Notes: generated from the letters alone by a model not told the origin. A DNA stretch of 64,000 bases from Acinetobacter tibetensis (GCF_023824315.1 NZ_CP098732.1:1488001-1552000); one strand, 5' to 3'; shown: positions 9,488-18,508, numbered from the stretch's first letter. Program-made: numbers and translations.

Positions 9488-9916
9488 ATGTTGATTTCCA
9501 AGAGAAGGATTGTTCATGCGTTGAGCTATGAGATCATCCTGTTGGTCATCATTGCCATCGCATTAAGTTTTATTTTTAATATGCCAATGGAAGTTACAGG
9601 AAGCCTAGGAATTGTTATGGCGGTCACTTCTGTATTTTGGAACATAATTTTTAATCATTTTTTTGAAAAATTTGAGCAACGCCGTAAATTGCAACGTACT
9701 GTTGGTGTTCGTATTATGCATGCGATTGGATTCGAAGGTGGTTTGATGTTAGCCACTATTCCAATGGTGGCGTATGCAATGGACATGACCATCTGGCAAG
9801 CCATATTATTGGATCTGAGTTTGACCATGTGTATTTTGGTATATACCTTTATTTTCCAATGGTGTTATGACCATATCGAAATGCGATTAGGATATTCTCC
9901 TGTTCAGCAGTCCTAA
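9488..9916 (+). CDS. aceI: PACE-family efflux transporter, AceI-like (chlorhexidine/diamine exporter)
   Basis: 142-aa inner-membrane protein made of two bacterial transmembrane-pair domains (four helices). It starts MLISKRRIVHALSYE; the essential acidic residue of AceI, E15, is present, followed by the family-defining stretches NMPMEVTGSLG, FWNIIFNHFFEKFE, RIMHAIGFEGG and FIFQWCYDHIE. AceI is a proton-coupled exporter of chlorhexidine and physiologically of putrescine/cadaverine. The divergent LysR gene supports the same inducible control. Of all genes in the window this one points most strongly to Acinetobacter. Confidence 0.95.
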   Translation: MLISKRRIVHALSYEIILLVIIAIALSFIFNMPMEVTGSLGIVMAVTSVFWNIIFNHFFEKFEQRRKLQRTVGVRIMHAIGFEGGLMLATIPMVAYAMDMTIWQAILLDLSLTMCILVYTFIFQWCYDHIEMRLGYSPVQQS

Positions 9917-9921
9917 GAAGT

Positions 9922-9951
9922 AAAAAAGCCACAAATGAGTGGCTTTTTTTA
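9922..9951 (+). terminator. Terminator after aceI
   Basis: AAAAAGCCAC-aaatga-GTGGCTTTTTTT directly after the aceI stop. Confidence 0.85.
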
Positions 9952-10025
9952 TGCGTAGGTGTTGAATCGCTTAACAGTAAACTCATTACAAAATAAAGAT
10001 ATTGCATTATTTCGATTGTCTGACG

Positions 10026-10478
10026 ATGGGTAAGTCTGCTGTGCTGGGTGGATTCATTAGTGATCAGTTGTATTACCAAATTGGGAAACGGTATGGATAT
10101 GACTTTATTGACCAGCATCCCAAATTAAAACTGAGATTTCAAAAAGGCAGTGTGCTGATAGAAAACTATCCGATTTTAAGTATTTTATTGATGCGTTTTG
10201 CTTGGGGTTTAAGAACGATGCTTCCCATGATTATTGGGATTAAGCAATATCCAGTTTTGCGTTATATGGCAATCAATGTATTGGCTTGTTTTATTTGGGC
10301 ATTTGTTATTGTAAGTGTTGGTTTACAAGTCTCGCATTGGTTGCATCAGTTCTGGCAAGGGGTAGTCCAACATGACAAATATTCAACCTTGATCATTGTC
10401 GCAGTGATTACCTGTATCTTATTGGTTCGTTTTCTCTTTTGGATGGTTTCATACCTTAGACAATCTAAAGATCATTGA
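10026..10478 (+). pseudogene. DedA-family membrane protein lacking its N-terminus
   Basis: The readable frame encodes the C-terminal three quarters of a DedA/VTT protein: GGFISDQLYYQIGKRYG (family GxxxGDQxxYxxGrxxG region), LMRFAWGLRTMLPMIIGI (the R-F..G-x-R-x-x-x-P motif) and two C-terminal helices. Typical members are about 200 aa and begin with a helix and re-entrant loop that are absent here. An in-frame stop lies at 9978-9980 and the sequence just before is the aceI terminator. The first ATG is at 10026, with no good ribosome site. I read it as a 5'-truncated remnant; expression from a weak TTG at 10002 is possible. DedA proteins act in lipid-carrier or phospholipid flipping and membrane homeostasis. 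Confidence 0.6.
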
Positions 10479-10528
10479 GCTTGCTACAAACTAATATTGA
10501 AATTGAGAGTTAATTTAAGTCTCAGAGG

Positions 10529-10559
10529 AAAAAAAGCACCTCCGTAGAAGTGCTTTTTT
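10529..10559. terminator. Bidirectional terminator downstream of the thiolase gene
   Basis: AAAAAAGCAC-ctccgtagaa-GTGCTTTTTT lies between the DedA remnant and the convergent thiolase gene. Confidence 0.85.
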
Positions 10560-10575
10560 AGAGGGGGTAAGTCAA

Positions 10576-12102
10576 TTATTTTTCAACAATTGCCGTTACA
10601 CCTTGACCACCCGCCGCACAAATCGAGATGAGTACGCGACCTGAACCTTTTTGGTTAAGAAGTTTTGCAGCAGTTGCTAAGATACGTCCACCTGTTGCAG
10701 CAAATGGGTGACCTGCTGCCAAAGAAGAGCCTTTAACATTAAGTTTGCTACGGTCAATTGAACCTAAAGGTGCAGCTAAGCCTAAGCGATCTTTACAGAA
10801 TTGTGGATCTTCCCAAGCTTTTAAAGTTGAAAGCACTTGTGATGCAAAAGCTTCATGAATTTCGTAATAGTCAAAATCTTGCAGGGTTATACCAGCACGT
10901 TCAAGCATACGAGGAACTGCGTAAGCAGGGGCCATTAATAAGCCTTCTTTTGGTCCATTCTTGCCAATGAAGTCTACCGCAGCAGTTTCAGTAAAGGTTA
11001 AATAAGCCAGTACTTCATGACCATTTGCTTTTGCCCATTCTTCAGATGCAAGTAACACACAAGATGAGCCATCGGTTAATGGGGTAGAGTTACCCGCAGT
11101 CATGGTGCGTGCATCACCTTTACCAAAAGCAGGCTTAAGTTTAGCTAGTTTCTCAACTGTAGAATCAGCACGTAAGTTGTTGTCACGTTCTAAACCTAAA
11201 AATGGTGTGATCAGGTCATCAAAGAAACCTTCTTCATAAGCCTTTGCCATTTTTTGATGTGAAGAGGCTGCAAGTTCATCCTGTGCTTCACGCGAAATAC
11301 CCCATTCTAATGCAGTAATCGCTTGATGGTCACCCATTGATAGACCAGTACGTGGTTCACCATTTTTAGGGGCATCCATCAAATCTTTTAGATTAATTTT
11401 GGTTAAGGCTTTTAAACGGTCTTTACCTGTTTTTGCGATATTAAGCTCAAGCAATGCCTTACGTAAACCATCACCAAAAGCAATTGGCGCATCTGAAGTG
11501 GTATCTACACCACCAGCGATACCCACTTCAATTTGTCCCAAGGCAATTTTATTCGCAACTTGGAAAGCTGCTTGTAAGCCTGTTCCACATGCTTGTTGCA
11601 AATCATAAGCAGGAGTTTCAGGTGCTAAAGCAGTATCTAGCACACACTCACGAGTCATATTAAAGTCACGGCTATGTTTTAACACTGCGCCCGCGACTAC
11701 TTCACCTAGGCGCTGACCTTGAAGATTATAACGCTCAACAAGACCATTTAATGCTGCGGTAAACATATCCATGTTTGATGCTGTGAAATAAGCACCATTC
11801 GAACGAGCAAATGGAATACGGTTACCACCAATAATTGCAACGCGGCGAGGAGTATTTTGACTCATAATTTTTTCCTGTTGGACAGAAGTTTGAGTTGTAG
11901 ATTCAGTTTTAGTTGTACTAGGTGCTGCTTTTTTGCGAGGCGAAGAAGTTGCACGTGTACGTGTTGTTTTAGTCGTTGGGGTTGCAGACATAGAAGCTGT
12001 GTCAGTTGTTTTGCGTGTACGAGTACGTGCTTTTGATGTATTTGACACAGTTTCTGCCACAGAATGATCGACTGCTGGATTATCTTGAGTTGTTTTGCTC
12101 AT
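10576..12102 (-). CDS. Acetyl-CoA C-acyltransferase (FadI-like thiolase) with a basic N-terminal extension
   Basis: Thiolase: cleaves 3-ketoacyl-CoA or condenses two acyl-CoAs. From M80 onward (11865) it is a normal ~429-aa thiolase starting MSQNTPRRVAIIGGNRIPF. The nucleophile Cys is in QQACGTGLQAA (residue 93 of the short form, 172 of the long). The His is in HEAFASQVL and the second Cys in CAAGGQG. The preceding 79 codons encode a low-complexity tail rich in Thr, Lys, Arg and Ser (KARTRTRKTT, KTTRTRATSS, RKKAA). The internal ATG at 11865 has a good Shine-Dalgarno (AGGAAA, 7-nt spacing), while the upstream ATG does not, so two products or an internal true start are possible. It is divergent from a FabG-type gene, suggesting a shared acyl-CoA pathway. 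Confidence 0.85.
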   Translation of the reverse strand: MSKTTQDNPAVDHSVAETVSNTSKARTRTRKTTDTASMSATPTTKTTRTRATSSPRKKAAPSTTKTESTTQTSVQQEKIMSQNTPRRVAIIGGNRIPFARSNGAYFTASNMDMFTAALNGLVERYNLQGQRLGEVVAGAVLKHSRDFNMTRECVLDTALAPETPAYDLQQACGTGLQAAFQVANKIALGQIEVGIAGGVDTTSDAPIAFGDGLRKALLELNIAKTGKDRLKALTKINLKDLMDAPKNGEPRTGLSMGDHQAITALEWGISREAQDELAASSHQKMAKAYEEGFFDDLITPFLGLERDNNLRADSTVEKLAKLKPAFGKGDARTMTAGNSTPLTDGSSCVLLASEEWAKANGHEVLAYLTFTETAAVDFIGKNGPKEGLLMAPAYAVPRMLERAGITLQDFDYYEIHEAFASQVLSTLKAWEDPQFCKDRLGLAAPLGSIDRSKLNVKGSSLAAGHPFAATGGRILATAAKLLNQKGSGRVLISICAAGGQGVTAIVEK

Positions 12103-12345
12103 AAGGCTTTTCCAAGCATGTTACAGTATTCTTGAGGTGTACATTAACACAATACAGCATAGCTCGAATTGACTACAATGACATTGCAGAATACATTCAG
12201 GTCAAGTCATCACTAGATTAACTCAAGTATGATTCAACGGAAACTGATGGGTCTATTGAAATCTACGTCTTTGACATGATATTGAAGTTAAACAGTAGTT
12301 TAAAAGCCATCAAATAAATTTAATTCGTTTTGAGAGATAATAAAC

Positions 12346-13737
12346 ATGACTGACCAATACCAAGCATTCGCAAAATCTCCAATTGGTAAATTTGTCATTA
12401 AAAATTTAGGTTTGCCAGCACCCACTTTTTTAGATCGTTTTGACTCTGCGACGCCTGTTGTAAAAGGTGCAGTTTTGGTTGGTGCTGCACCCGCAGGTAC
12501 ATTATCTGGTGCAATTTCTCAGGTTTTGGCAAATATTCATGCCAACAGCTATGCAGGCAACAATGTAGAATTACAACAAGTTGCTGCAACCCAAGGTTTA
12601 AAACTGAATGCGTTTAACGATGGTGACCGTGAGTCGAAGTTCAAAGCCGTCGTTTTTGATGCGTCTGGTATTCAAAATTCTGAACAATTGAAAGAACTTT
12701 ATAATTTCTTTAATCCTGTCGCCCGCCAAATCCTAGCTTCGGGTCGTGTCATTGTGGTCGGAACAACACCTGAAACGGCTAAAACAGTAAAGCAAGCCAT
12801 TGCTCAGCGCGCTTTAGAAGGTTTTGTTAAATCTGTAGGCAAAGAATTTAAAAAAGGGATTGCAGCGCAATTGGTTTATGTAGATGAAGGTGCAGAAGCC
12901 AATTTAGAATCGACCTTACGTTTTGCTTTATCGCCACGTTCTGCTTATGTTTCAGGACAAGTCATTCGTGTGTCTAAAGCAGATGTGATTGATGTAGATT
13001 GGGTGAAACCACTTGCAGGCAAAACTGCTGTAGTCACAGGTGCGAGCCGTGGTATTGGTGAAGCAATTGCACATGTACTGTCACGTGATGGCGCGCATGT
13101 CATTTGTTTAGACGTACCACAACAGCAAGCTGACTTGGACCGTGTTGCGAGTGAAATTGGTGGTTCGACTTTAGCGATTGATATTACCGCAGCAGATGCA
13201 GGTCAGAAAATTAAAGAAGCTGCTGTAGCACAGGGCGGTGTTGATATTATTGTCCACAATGCAGGTATTACCCGTGACAAGACTTTGGCCAATATGAAGC
13301 CAGAACTTTGGGATTTGGTTATCAACATTAACTTGTCTGCGATTGAACGTGTTAATGATTATTTACTTGAACATGATGGTTTAAATGCTAATGGCCGTAT
13401 TATCTGTGTATCTTCAATTTCAGGTATTGCAGGGAACTTAGGTCAAACGAACTACGCTGCATCGAAAGCAGGTGTTATTGGAGTGGTGAAATTTACTGCA
13501 CCGATCTTAAAAAATGGTATAACCATTAATGCTGTTGCACCAGGTTTTATTGAAACACAAATGACAGCAGCAATTCCATTTGCCATCCGTGAAGCAGGCC
13601 GACGTATGAACTCGATGAGTCAAGGTGGTTTACCTGTTGATGTTGCAGAAACCATTGCTTTATTTGCTTCAACGGCTTCAACGGGCTTAAATGGTAACGT
13701 TGTTCGTGTTTGCGGACAAAGTTTATTGGGTGCTTAA
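12346..13737 (+). CDS. High-molecular-weight 3-ketoacyl-ACP/CoA reductase (FabG4-type SDR)
   Basis: 463-aa two-domain short-chain dehydrogenase. The C-terminal half (about residues 220-463) is a complete SDR: cofactor motif TGASRGIGEA, NAG motif HNAGITRD, catalytic Ser in SSISGIAG and Tyr/Lys in YAASKAG. The N-terminal ~210 residues form a second, degenerate Rossmann-like domain, as in the long FabG4 class that reduces 3-ketoacyl-CoA with NADH. Ordinary FabG is about 245 aa. It is divergent from the thiolase and upstream of a MaoC-type dehydratase on the same strand, fitting reduction-dehydration steps on acyl-CoA. Confidence 0.88.
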   Translation: MTDQYQAFAKSPIGKFVIKNLGLPAPTFLDRFDSATPVVKGAVLVGAAPAGTLSGAISQVLANIHANSYAGNNVELQQVAATQGLKLNAFNDGDRESKFKAVVFDASGIQNSEQLKELYNFFNPVARQILASGRVIVVGTTPETAKTVKQAIAQRALEGFVKSVGKEFKKGIAAQLVYVDEGAEANLESTLRFALSPRSAYVSGQVIRVSKADVIDVDWVKPLAGKTAVVTGASRGIGEAIAHVLSRDGAHVICLDVPQQQADLDRVASEIGGSTLAIDITAADAGQKIKEAAVAQGGVDIIVHNAGITRDKTLANMKPELWDLVININLSAIERVNDYLLEHDGLNANGRIICVSSISGIAGNLGQTNYAASKAGVIGVVKFTAPILKNGITINAVAPGFIETQMTAAIPFAIREAGRRMNSMSQGGLPVDVAETIALFASTASTGLNGNVVRVCGQSLLGA

Positions 13738-13753
13738 TCATAAAAATTTAGAA

Positions 13754-13837
13754 TTTTCCCTCTTCTTTAAGGAGAGGGAAAACCAATAAAGGGAATGGAA
13801 TTTTTCCTTCATCCCAACCTTCTCCTCGAAGGAGAAG
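13754..13837. repeat. Pair of intergenic palindromes (REP-like element)
   Basis: Two hairpins lie between fabG and maoC. The first is TTTTCCCTCT...AGAGGGAAAA at 13754-13782; the second is CTTCTCCT-cga-AGGAGAAG at 13819-13837, preceded by catcccaac. C/T-rich double palindromes of this kind look like dispersed intergenic elements of Acinetobacter chromosomes. A related unit lies at 37460-37526. No coding capacity. Confidence 0.6.
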
Positions 13838-13882
13838 AAGCTTTCAAAAAATATTGAAATAAAAACTTCATATAGGTTCAAC

Positions 13883-14737
13883 ATGAAAACGCGCCATTTT
13901 TCTCAGCTTCCGAAACCTTATTTGGCTTATCCCAAAGTCGTGCAGGGCCTCATCTTTAAAAAGCCCAAAGGCGAAAAAGTTCTTCCGCAAGTTGAATATG
14001 TGGTGGATTCTTTTAAGGTTGATCCAAAGCATTTGAAAGCGTATAACGCCGTGTGCGGATTTAAAAATAATGGTTATATTCCAGCGATTTATTTGGCTGT
14101 TTTGTCTCAAAGTTTACAAATGCATATGATGACGCAAGAGGCATTTCCTTTTGCGATTTTAGGTTTGGTACATATTCGTAACCAAGTTTCTCAAAGCCGT
14201 AAAATTGGTGTAAACGAAAGCTTATGCCTATCTTGTCAGTTTGGTGAATTAAAACCGCATGACAAAGGTGTGCAGTTTGACTTTATCACCACCGCAAAAG
14301 TGGGTAATGAAGTCGTGATGCAAGGGGTGACGACCTATCTTGCACGTCAAAAAACTGAAACTAAAGCGGCTACGAAGGCAAAAGAAGAAGCTCGCCCAAA
14401 TTATGCATTGCAGGCAGAGTGGACAGTTTCAGAAAATACAGGTCGTCGTTATGCTTTAACTTCTGGTGATTTTAATTTAATTCACATTCATGCAATTACG
14501 GCAAAAGCATTTGGTTTTAAACAAGCGATTGCACATGGTATGTGGAGCAAAGCAAAAGCCTTAGCCAATTTAACTTTACCCGACAGCTATGAGGCTGATG
14601 TCTGGTTTAAATTACCTATGTATTTGCCTTCTAAAGTTGAGTTCCTCACTGCGCAAGTAGGTAAGGATATCGATTTTATGATTCAAAATAGTAAAAATAA
14701 AAAACCACATGTGACAGGTCATATTACCGCACGCTAA
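13883..14737 (+). CDS. MaoC-like acyl-CoA/ACP dehydratase
   Basis: 284-aa protein with a C-terminal hotdog fold. The hydratase-2 catalytic motif is visible in SGDFNLIHIHAITAKAFGF (Asp and His about residues 195-205), followed by IAHGMWSKA. The N-terminal ~150 residues would form the second, non-catalytic hotdog, as in bacterial MaoC proteins of this length. Expected reaction: reversible hydration of trans-2-enoyl-CoA or -ACP. It lies 145 bp after the FabG-like gene, with the palindrome pair between them, and probably belongs to the same pathway. Confidence 0.85.
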   Translation: MKTRHFSQLPKPYLAYPKVVQGLIFKKPKGEKVLPQVEYVVDSFKVDPKHLKAYNAVCGFKNNGYIPAIYLAVLSQSLQMHMMTQEAFPFAILGLVHIRNQVSQSRKIGVNESLCLSCQFGELKPHDKGVQFDFITTAKVGNEVVMQGVTTYLARQKTETKAATKAKEEARPNYALQAEWTVSENTGRRYALTSGDFNLIHIHAITAKAFGFKQAIAHGMWSKAKALANLTLPDSYEADVWFKLPMYLPSKVEFLTAQVGKDIDFMIQNSKNKKPHVTGHITAR

Positions 14738-14747
14738 TAGCGCTGAA

Positions 14748-14782
14748 TAAAAAGCCCAAATTTTAAGGATTTGGGCTTTTTT
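14748..14782 (+). terminator. Terminator after the maoC-like gene
   Basis: AAAAAGCCCAAA-ttttaagga-TTTGGGCTTTTTT. Confidence 0.9.
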
Positions 14783-14825
14783 ACTTATGTATGTATCAAT
14801 AATTAAAAAATTATAAGGATGTAAG

Positions 14826-16085
14826 ATGAAAGAACTAAAAGCATATTTATCGGCGAATCCCAATCAATATCATGGTGATGTTGCTGAAAATTTTGAAGAT
14901 TTGGCGAAACAGTTCAGTCGCTTACAGCATCCGCGAATGCATCAAGGTGGGGCTGCACTGTGTGTGTATTTTCAAGGACAAAAGGTCGTTGATATTTGTA
15001 TCGGAAAAAAATCAGCGACAGAACAATGGGAAAAGAACACCTTGTCGGTCTGTTACTCAACAGGTAAAGGTGTTTTGGCAACGTTAGCTCATATTTTAGT
15101 GAGTCGCGGTTTACTGGATTATGATCAACCAATTGCAAAATATTGGCCTGAATTTGCACAAAATGGTAAATCCAATATTCGCTTGGCGGATATTCTAAGT
15201 CACCAAAGTGGCCTATTTGATATCCGCAATCTGGTTCAAGACGCAGCGCAAATGGCCGATTGGGAGTTTATGTTAGATCGGATTGCAGAGGCCAAACCGC
15301 GCTTTGCTGTAGGTGAAGATACAGCGTATCAGCCTTTAACTTTTGGCTGGTTAGTGGGCGGTGTTCTGGAAAAAGCCACAGGGCAAAGTTTATCTCATTT
15401 AATGCAACAATATTTGTTACAACCTCTTCATATACAAGATGCTTATTTCGGTGTGCCAACATCACAACTTGATCGGGTTGCACGACCATTCCCCACAGCG
15501 AACTCTAAAAGCTCAAGTTCTGATTCTTCGAAGATAAAAAATACAGCCAAGAAAACGACTTTAATGGATCGTGTTGCGACTTGGTCAGGTCAAAATCCGC
15601 AAGATTTCCAAGATGCTATGATTCCTAAAGGCATGAAGAACTTTAGTTTTTTCAGTGAACAAGGTTTACGAGCCGTAATTCCTGCTGCCAATGGAGTTTT
15701 CTCTGCTGAAAGTTTGGCAAAAATTTATGCCATGTTGGCTCAAGGTGGTTCATGGCAACAGCAACAGTTGATTAGGCCTGAAGTATTTCAACGTATGTCG
15801 CAGATTCAATATCAGCATCGTGACCGAATTATGCCTATCCCCATGCATTGGCGTTTAGGTTATCACCGCGTCCTGACTTTAGGTAAACAAGTTCCACAAG
15901 GTTTTGGACACATGGGTTTTAATGGCTCAGGTGCTTGGTGTGATCCACAGCGCCAATTAAGTTTTGCTTATACACATAATTTTGCAACGGCGTCCATCAC
16001 AGGGGATTATCGTTTATGGGGCTTAACACAAGAAACATTACGCTGTGCTGATGCCATACTAAAGGGATGTAAGGGGTGGTTCTAA
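14826..16085 (+). CDS. Serine beta-lactamase-fold esterase (family VIII type)
   Basis: 419-aa serine hydrolase of the beta-lactamase/transpeptidase-like superfamily. The SxxK nucleophile motif is STGK in VCYSTGKGVLA (about residue 77). A Tyr-containing second motif is YQPLTFGWLVGG, and the C-terminal loop GHMGFNGSGAW replaces the KTG box, which is typical of EstB-like esterases rather than true beta-lactamases. No signal peptide is visible, so it is probably cytosolic, again unlike a beta-lactamase. Its position after the acyl-CoA genes suggests an ester or thioester substrate, but this is inference. A terminator separates it from maoC, so it has its own promoter. Confidence 0.85.
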   Translation: MKELKAYLSANPNQYHGDVAENFEDLAKQFSRLQHPRMHQGGAALCVYFQGQKVVDICIGKKSATEQWEKNTLSVCYSTGKGVLATLAHILVSRGLLDYDQPIAKYWPEFAQNGKSNIRLADILSHQSGLFDIRNLVQDAAQMADWEFMLDRIAEAKPRFAVGEDTAYQPLTFGWLVGGVLEKATGQSLSHLMQQYLLQPLHIQDAYFGVPTSQLDRVARPFPTANSKSSSSDSSKIKNTAKKTTLMDRVATWSGQNPQDFQDAMIPKGMKNFSFFSEQGLRAVIPAANGVFSAESLAKIYAMLAQGGSWQQQQLIRPEVFQRMSQIQYQHRDRIMPIPMHWRLGYHRVLTLGKQVPQGFGHMGFNGSGAWCDPQRQLSFAYTHNFATASITGDYRLWGLTQETLRCADAILKGCKGWF

Positions 16086-16405
16086 GATTTTTAGATTGGA
16101 TAATAGAGACTTCACATACTTAAAATGCTAGGTGCGATGGACATTGTCTTTGGTTTAAGCATATTTGAAGGTGGTCAAATATGAAAAATCTACTCAAGTT
16201 ACTTAAAGAAAATGTCTTTTTTTTGTGTAAAAGATCTGACTGGACAAGATCAAGTTGTATATAGATTTAAAGTGCACATTGACTGAATCTAAGGTTAACG
16301 TACCAACAACGTGTTTAATTTCCACAATCATCTACTCGCTTTGAGATTGTTCATTCACTCTTGCGCAAAAAAACAGTATGCTTAGACCTGTGAAAAGGAG
16401 CATAC
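16086..16405. other. 320-bp non-coding gap upstream of dnaX
   Basis: No gene is supported. I looked for the 4.5S (SRP) RNA that lies next to dnaX in Pseudomonas and did not see its conserved core. The gap should carry the dnaX promoter; the dnaX ribosome site AAAAGGAG is clear at its end. Confidence 0.5.
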
Positions 16406-18508
16406 ATGTATCAAGTACTTGCGCGTAAATATCGTCCCCGTAATTTTAATGAATTAGTGGGGCAAAACCATGTCTCGCGTGCACTGAGTAGTGCATTGGA
16501 ACGTGGACGTTTACACCATGCGTATTTATTTACAGGTACGCGTGGCGTGGGTAAAACCACAATTGCACGTATTCTTGCGAAATGCTTAAACTGTGAGACA
16601 GGTGTAACAGCGACACCATGTGAAGTCTGTGCTACTTGTAAAGCGGTGAATGAAGGCCGTTTTATCGACCTGATTGAAATTGATGCAGCGTCACGAACCA
16701 AAGTCGAAGATACGCGAGAGCTTTTAGATAACGTACCGTATGCGCCAACTCAGGGACGTTATAAAGTATACTTGATTGACGAAGTACACATGCTCTCTAC
16801 ACATTCATTTAATGCTTTGCTTAAAACCTTAGAAGAACCACCTGAGCATGTGAAATTTCTATTTGCAACCACAGATCCGCAAAAGCTCCCAATTACGGTG
16901 ATTTCGCGTTGCCTACAATTTACCTTGCGTCCTCTAGCGGTCGATGAAATTACTGAGCATTTGACAAAAATTCTTGAAAAAGAACAGATTCCAGCTCAAC
17001 AAGATGCAATCTGGCAAATCGCTGAGTCTGCACAAGGCTCACTGCGTGATGCGCTCTCTTTAACTGACCAAGCGATTGCCTATGGTCAAGGTGCGATTCA
17101 GCATCAAGATGTAAAAGAGATGTTAGGCTTGATTGATCGTACTATTATTTATGATTTATTGATGGCGATTCATCAAAATCAGAAAGCGCGTGTGAGTCAA
17201 TTGTTGCTGCAATTTAGACAGCAAGCTTTAGATGTTTCTCTGGTTTTGGATCAGTTGATTTCAACTTTGCATGAATTAGCATTGCTGCAATATTTGCCTG
17301 ATTTGAGTTTGAAATATAGTGCAGAAATTAATCAAAAAATTTCTCAACTTTCCAAATTGATTGCAGATCAAGATTTACAACTTTATTACCAGATTGCGTG
17401 TAAAGGACGCGCGGATTTGCAGCTTGCGGTAACGCAAGAGCAAGGTTTTGAAATGTGTGTGCTACGTTTGTTAGCCTTTAGACCTTTGCAACCAAATGAA
17501 ATCTTGGTTTCAACGCCTACTACACAAATTCAGTCGGCACCAATGTTGGCTACTGAACAAGCTGTCACAAATATCAATACTGTAGTTGTAGCTCCGCAAG
17601 ATCAAATTCAAGCGATAGCGGAAGTTACACCACTTGTAGAAAACCTTGCTGTTGAGACAAATCTACAAGATGAGTCTGCATTACCAGAAATTCCAGAGCA
17701 GGTTGAAGAAACGGCCAATTTAACGAGTCATTCAGATCAAATCGTGTTTGACCCTGCCAGTGAAGAGGTCTTATTCGACCTTGATGAAGACACTGATACA
17801 TCATACGAAGCTCCATCTGAAGCAAGTAGTGATGACTTCTTGTTTGAAGAAATTGCACCAATTGCCGTAGAAGAAAAAGTAGAACGTCCAGTCGAAGCAT
17901 CTGTTGAAAATGAGTCATTATCAGCCGACTTAGGTTTTACCAGTGTAGACATAACTCAAGACACACTCTTTAATTTGGCGGTTGATGAAGTCGAAACAGA
18001 TTCAGCGGTTCAGCCGATTATTGAGCAACCCGAGCCTGAAATAGAATCTCTGCTCACACCAACTGCTTCGAATACAGAAACTGCAAAGCTTATGCCGCAA
18101 GATATTTTGCGTGTACAAGAACAAGTTTTGGAAGGTGAGTGGACGCTCGGTAAGTGGGAGTTCTGGTTCAGACATAGTGAATTATCACCTGCGGTGCAAG
18201 AATTGGCACAACATGGTCTGATGACGGGTCAAATTGATGCTGAATCTGTGTTTCATATTCCAGAGCAATATCAGCAATTATTGGGTCAATCCCAACATGC
18301 TCTTGAACAGGCGCTAAAAAACCAGTGGCCGAATACCTTGTTTAAAATTGAGTATGGTGCAGTGACAGATACCACACCTTATCTTTTACAGCATCAACGA
18401 AAAGAACGAGCTTATCAGCGGGCAGAAGAGCTGTTACAAACAGAACCTGTCGTGCGTGATTTAATCCAAAGTTTTGATGCTGAATTACATAACATTCAAT
18501 TGAAATAA
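16406..18508 (+). CDS. dnaX: DNA polymerase III subunit tau/gamma
   Basis: Clamp-loader ATPase that loads the beta sliding clamp and, as tau, links polymerase cores to the helicase. It is 700 aa. AAA+ features: Walker A GTRGVGKTT (about residue 45-53), a zinc-binding Cys cluster CLNCET...PCEVCATC, Walker B LIDEVHML and sensor 1/SRC motif VISRCLQF. Residues ~370-560 form an acidic, Glu/Asp-rich linker, followed by the tau C-terminal domain that binds the alpha subunit. I see no clear slippery A6G heptamer, so a short gamma form made by frameshifting is not supported. The usual ybaB-recR neighbours are not next to it; the stop lies 3 bp from a convergent thioesterase gene. Confidence 0.96.
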   Translation: MYQVLARKYRPRNFNELVGQNHVSRALSSALERGRLHHAYLFTGTRGVGKTTIARILAKCLNCETGVTATPCEVCATCKAVNEGRFIDLIEIDAASRTKVEDTRELLDNVPYAPTQGRYKVYLIDEVHMLSTHSFNALLKTLEEPPEHVKFLFATTDPQKLPITVISRCLQFTLRPLAVDEITEHLTKILEKEQIPAQQDAIWQIAESAQGSLRDALSLTDQAIAYGQGAIQHQDVKEMLGLIDRTIIYDLLMAIHQNQKARVSQLLLQFRQQALDVSLVLDQLISTLHELALLQYLPDLSLKYSAEINQKISQLSKLIADQDLQLYYQIACKGRADLQLAVTQEQGFEMCVLRLLAFRPLQPNEILVSTPTTQIQSAPMLATEQAVTNINTVVVAPQDQIQAIAEVTPLVENLAVETNLQDESALPEIPEQVEETANLTSHSDQIVFDPASEEVLFDLDEDTDTSYEAPSEASSDDFLFEEIAPIAVEEKVERPVEASVENESLSADLGFTSVDITQDTLFNLAVDEVETDSAVQPIIEQPEPEIESLLTPTASNTETAKLMPQDILRVQEQVLEGEWTLGKWEFWFRHSELSPAVQELAQHGLMTGQIDAESVFHIPEQYQQLLGQSQHALEQALKNQWPNTLFKIEYGAVTDTTPYLLQHQRKERAYQRAEELLQTEPVVRDLIQSFDAELHNIQLK

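Noticed and set aside
14826..16085. Reading the serine hydrolase as a true beta-lactamase resistance gene
   Set aside because: It has SxxK but no signal peptide and no KTG box; it fits family VIII esterases better.
16086..16405. Possible 4.5S SRP RNA upstream of dnaX
   Set aside because: Position would fit Pseudomonas, but the conserved SRP helix 8 core is not seen.
17860..17900. Possible programmed frameshift in dnaX (A-rich stretch)
   Set aside because: The stretch GAAGAAAAAG is not a standard slippery heptamer in frame, and the linker would give no stop and hairpin pattern I can recognise.
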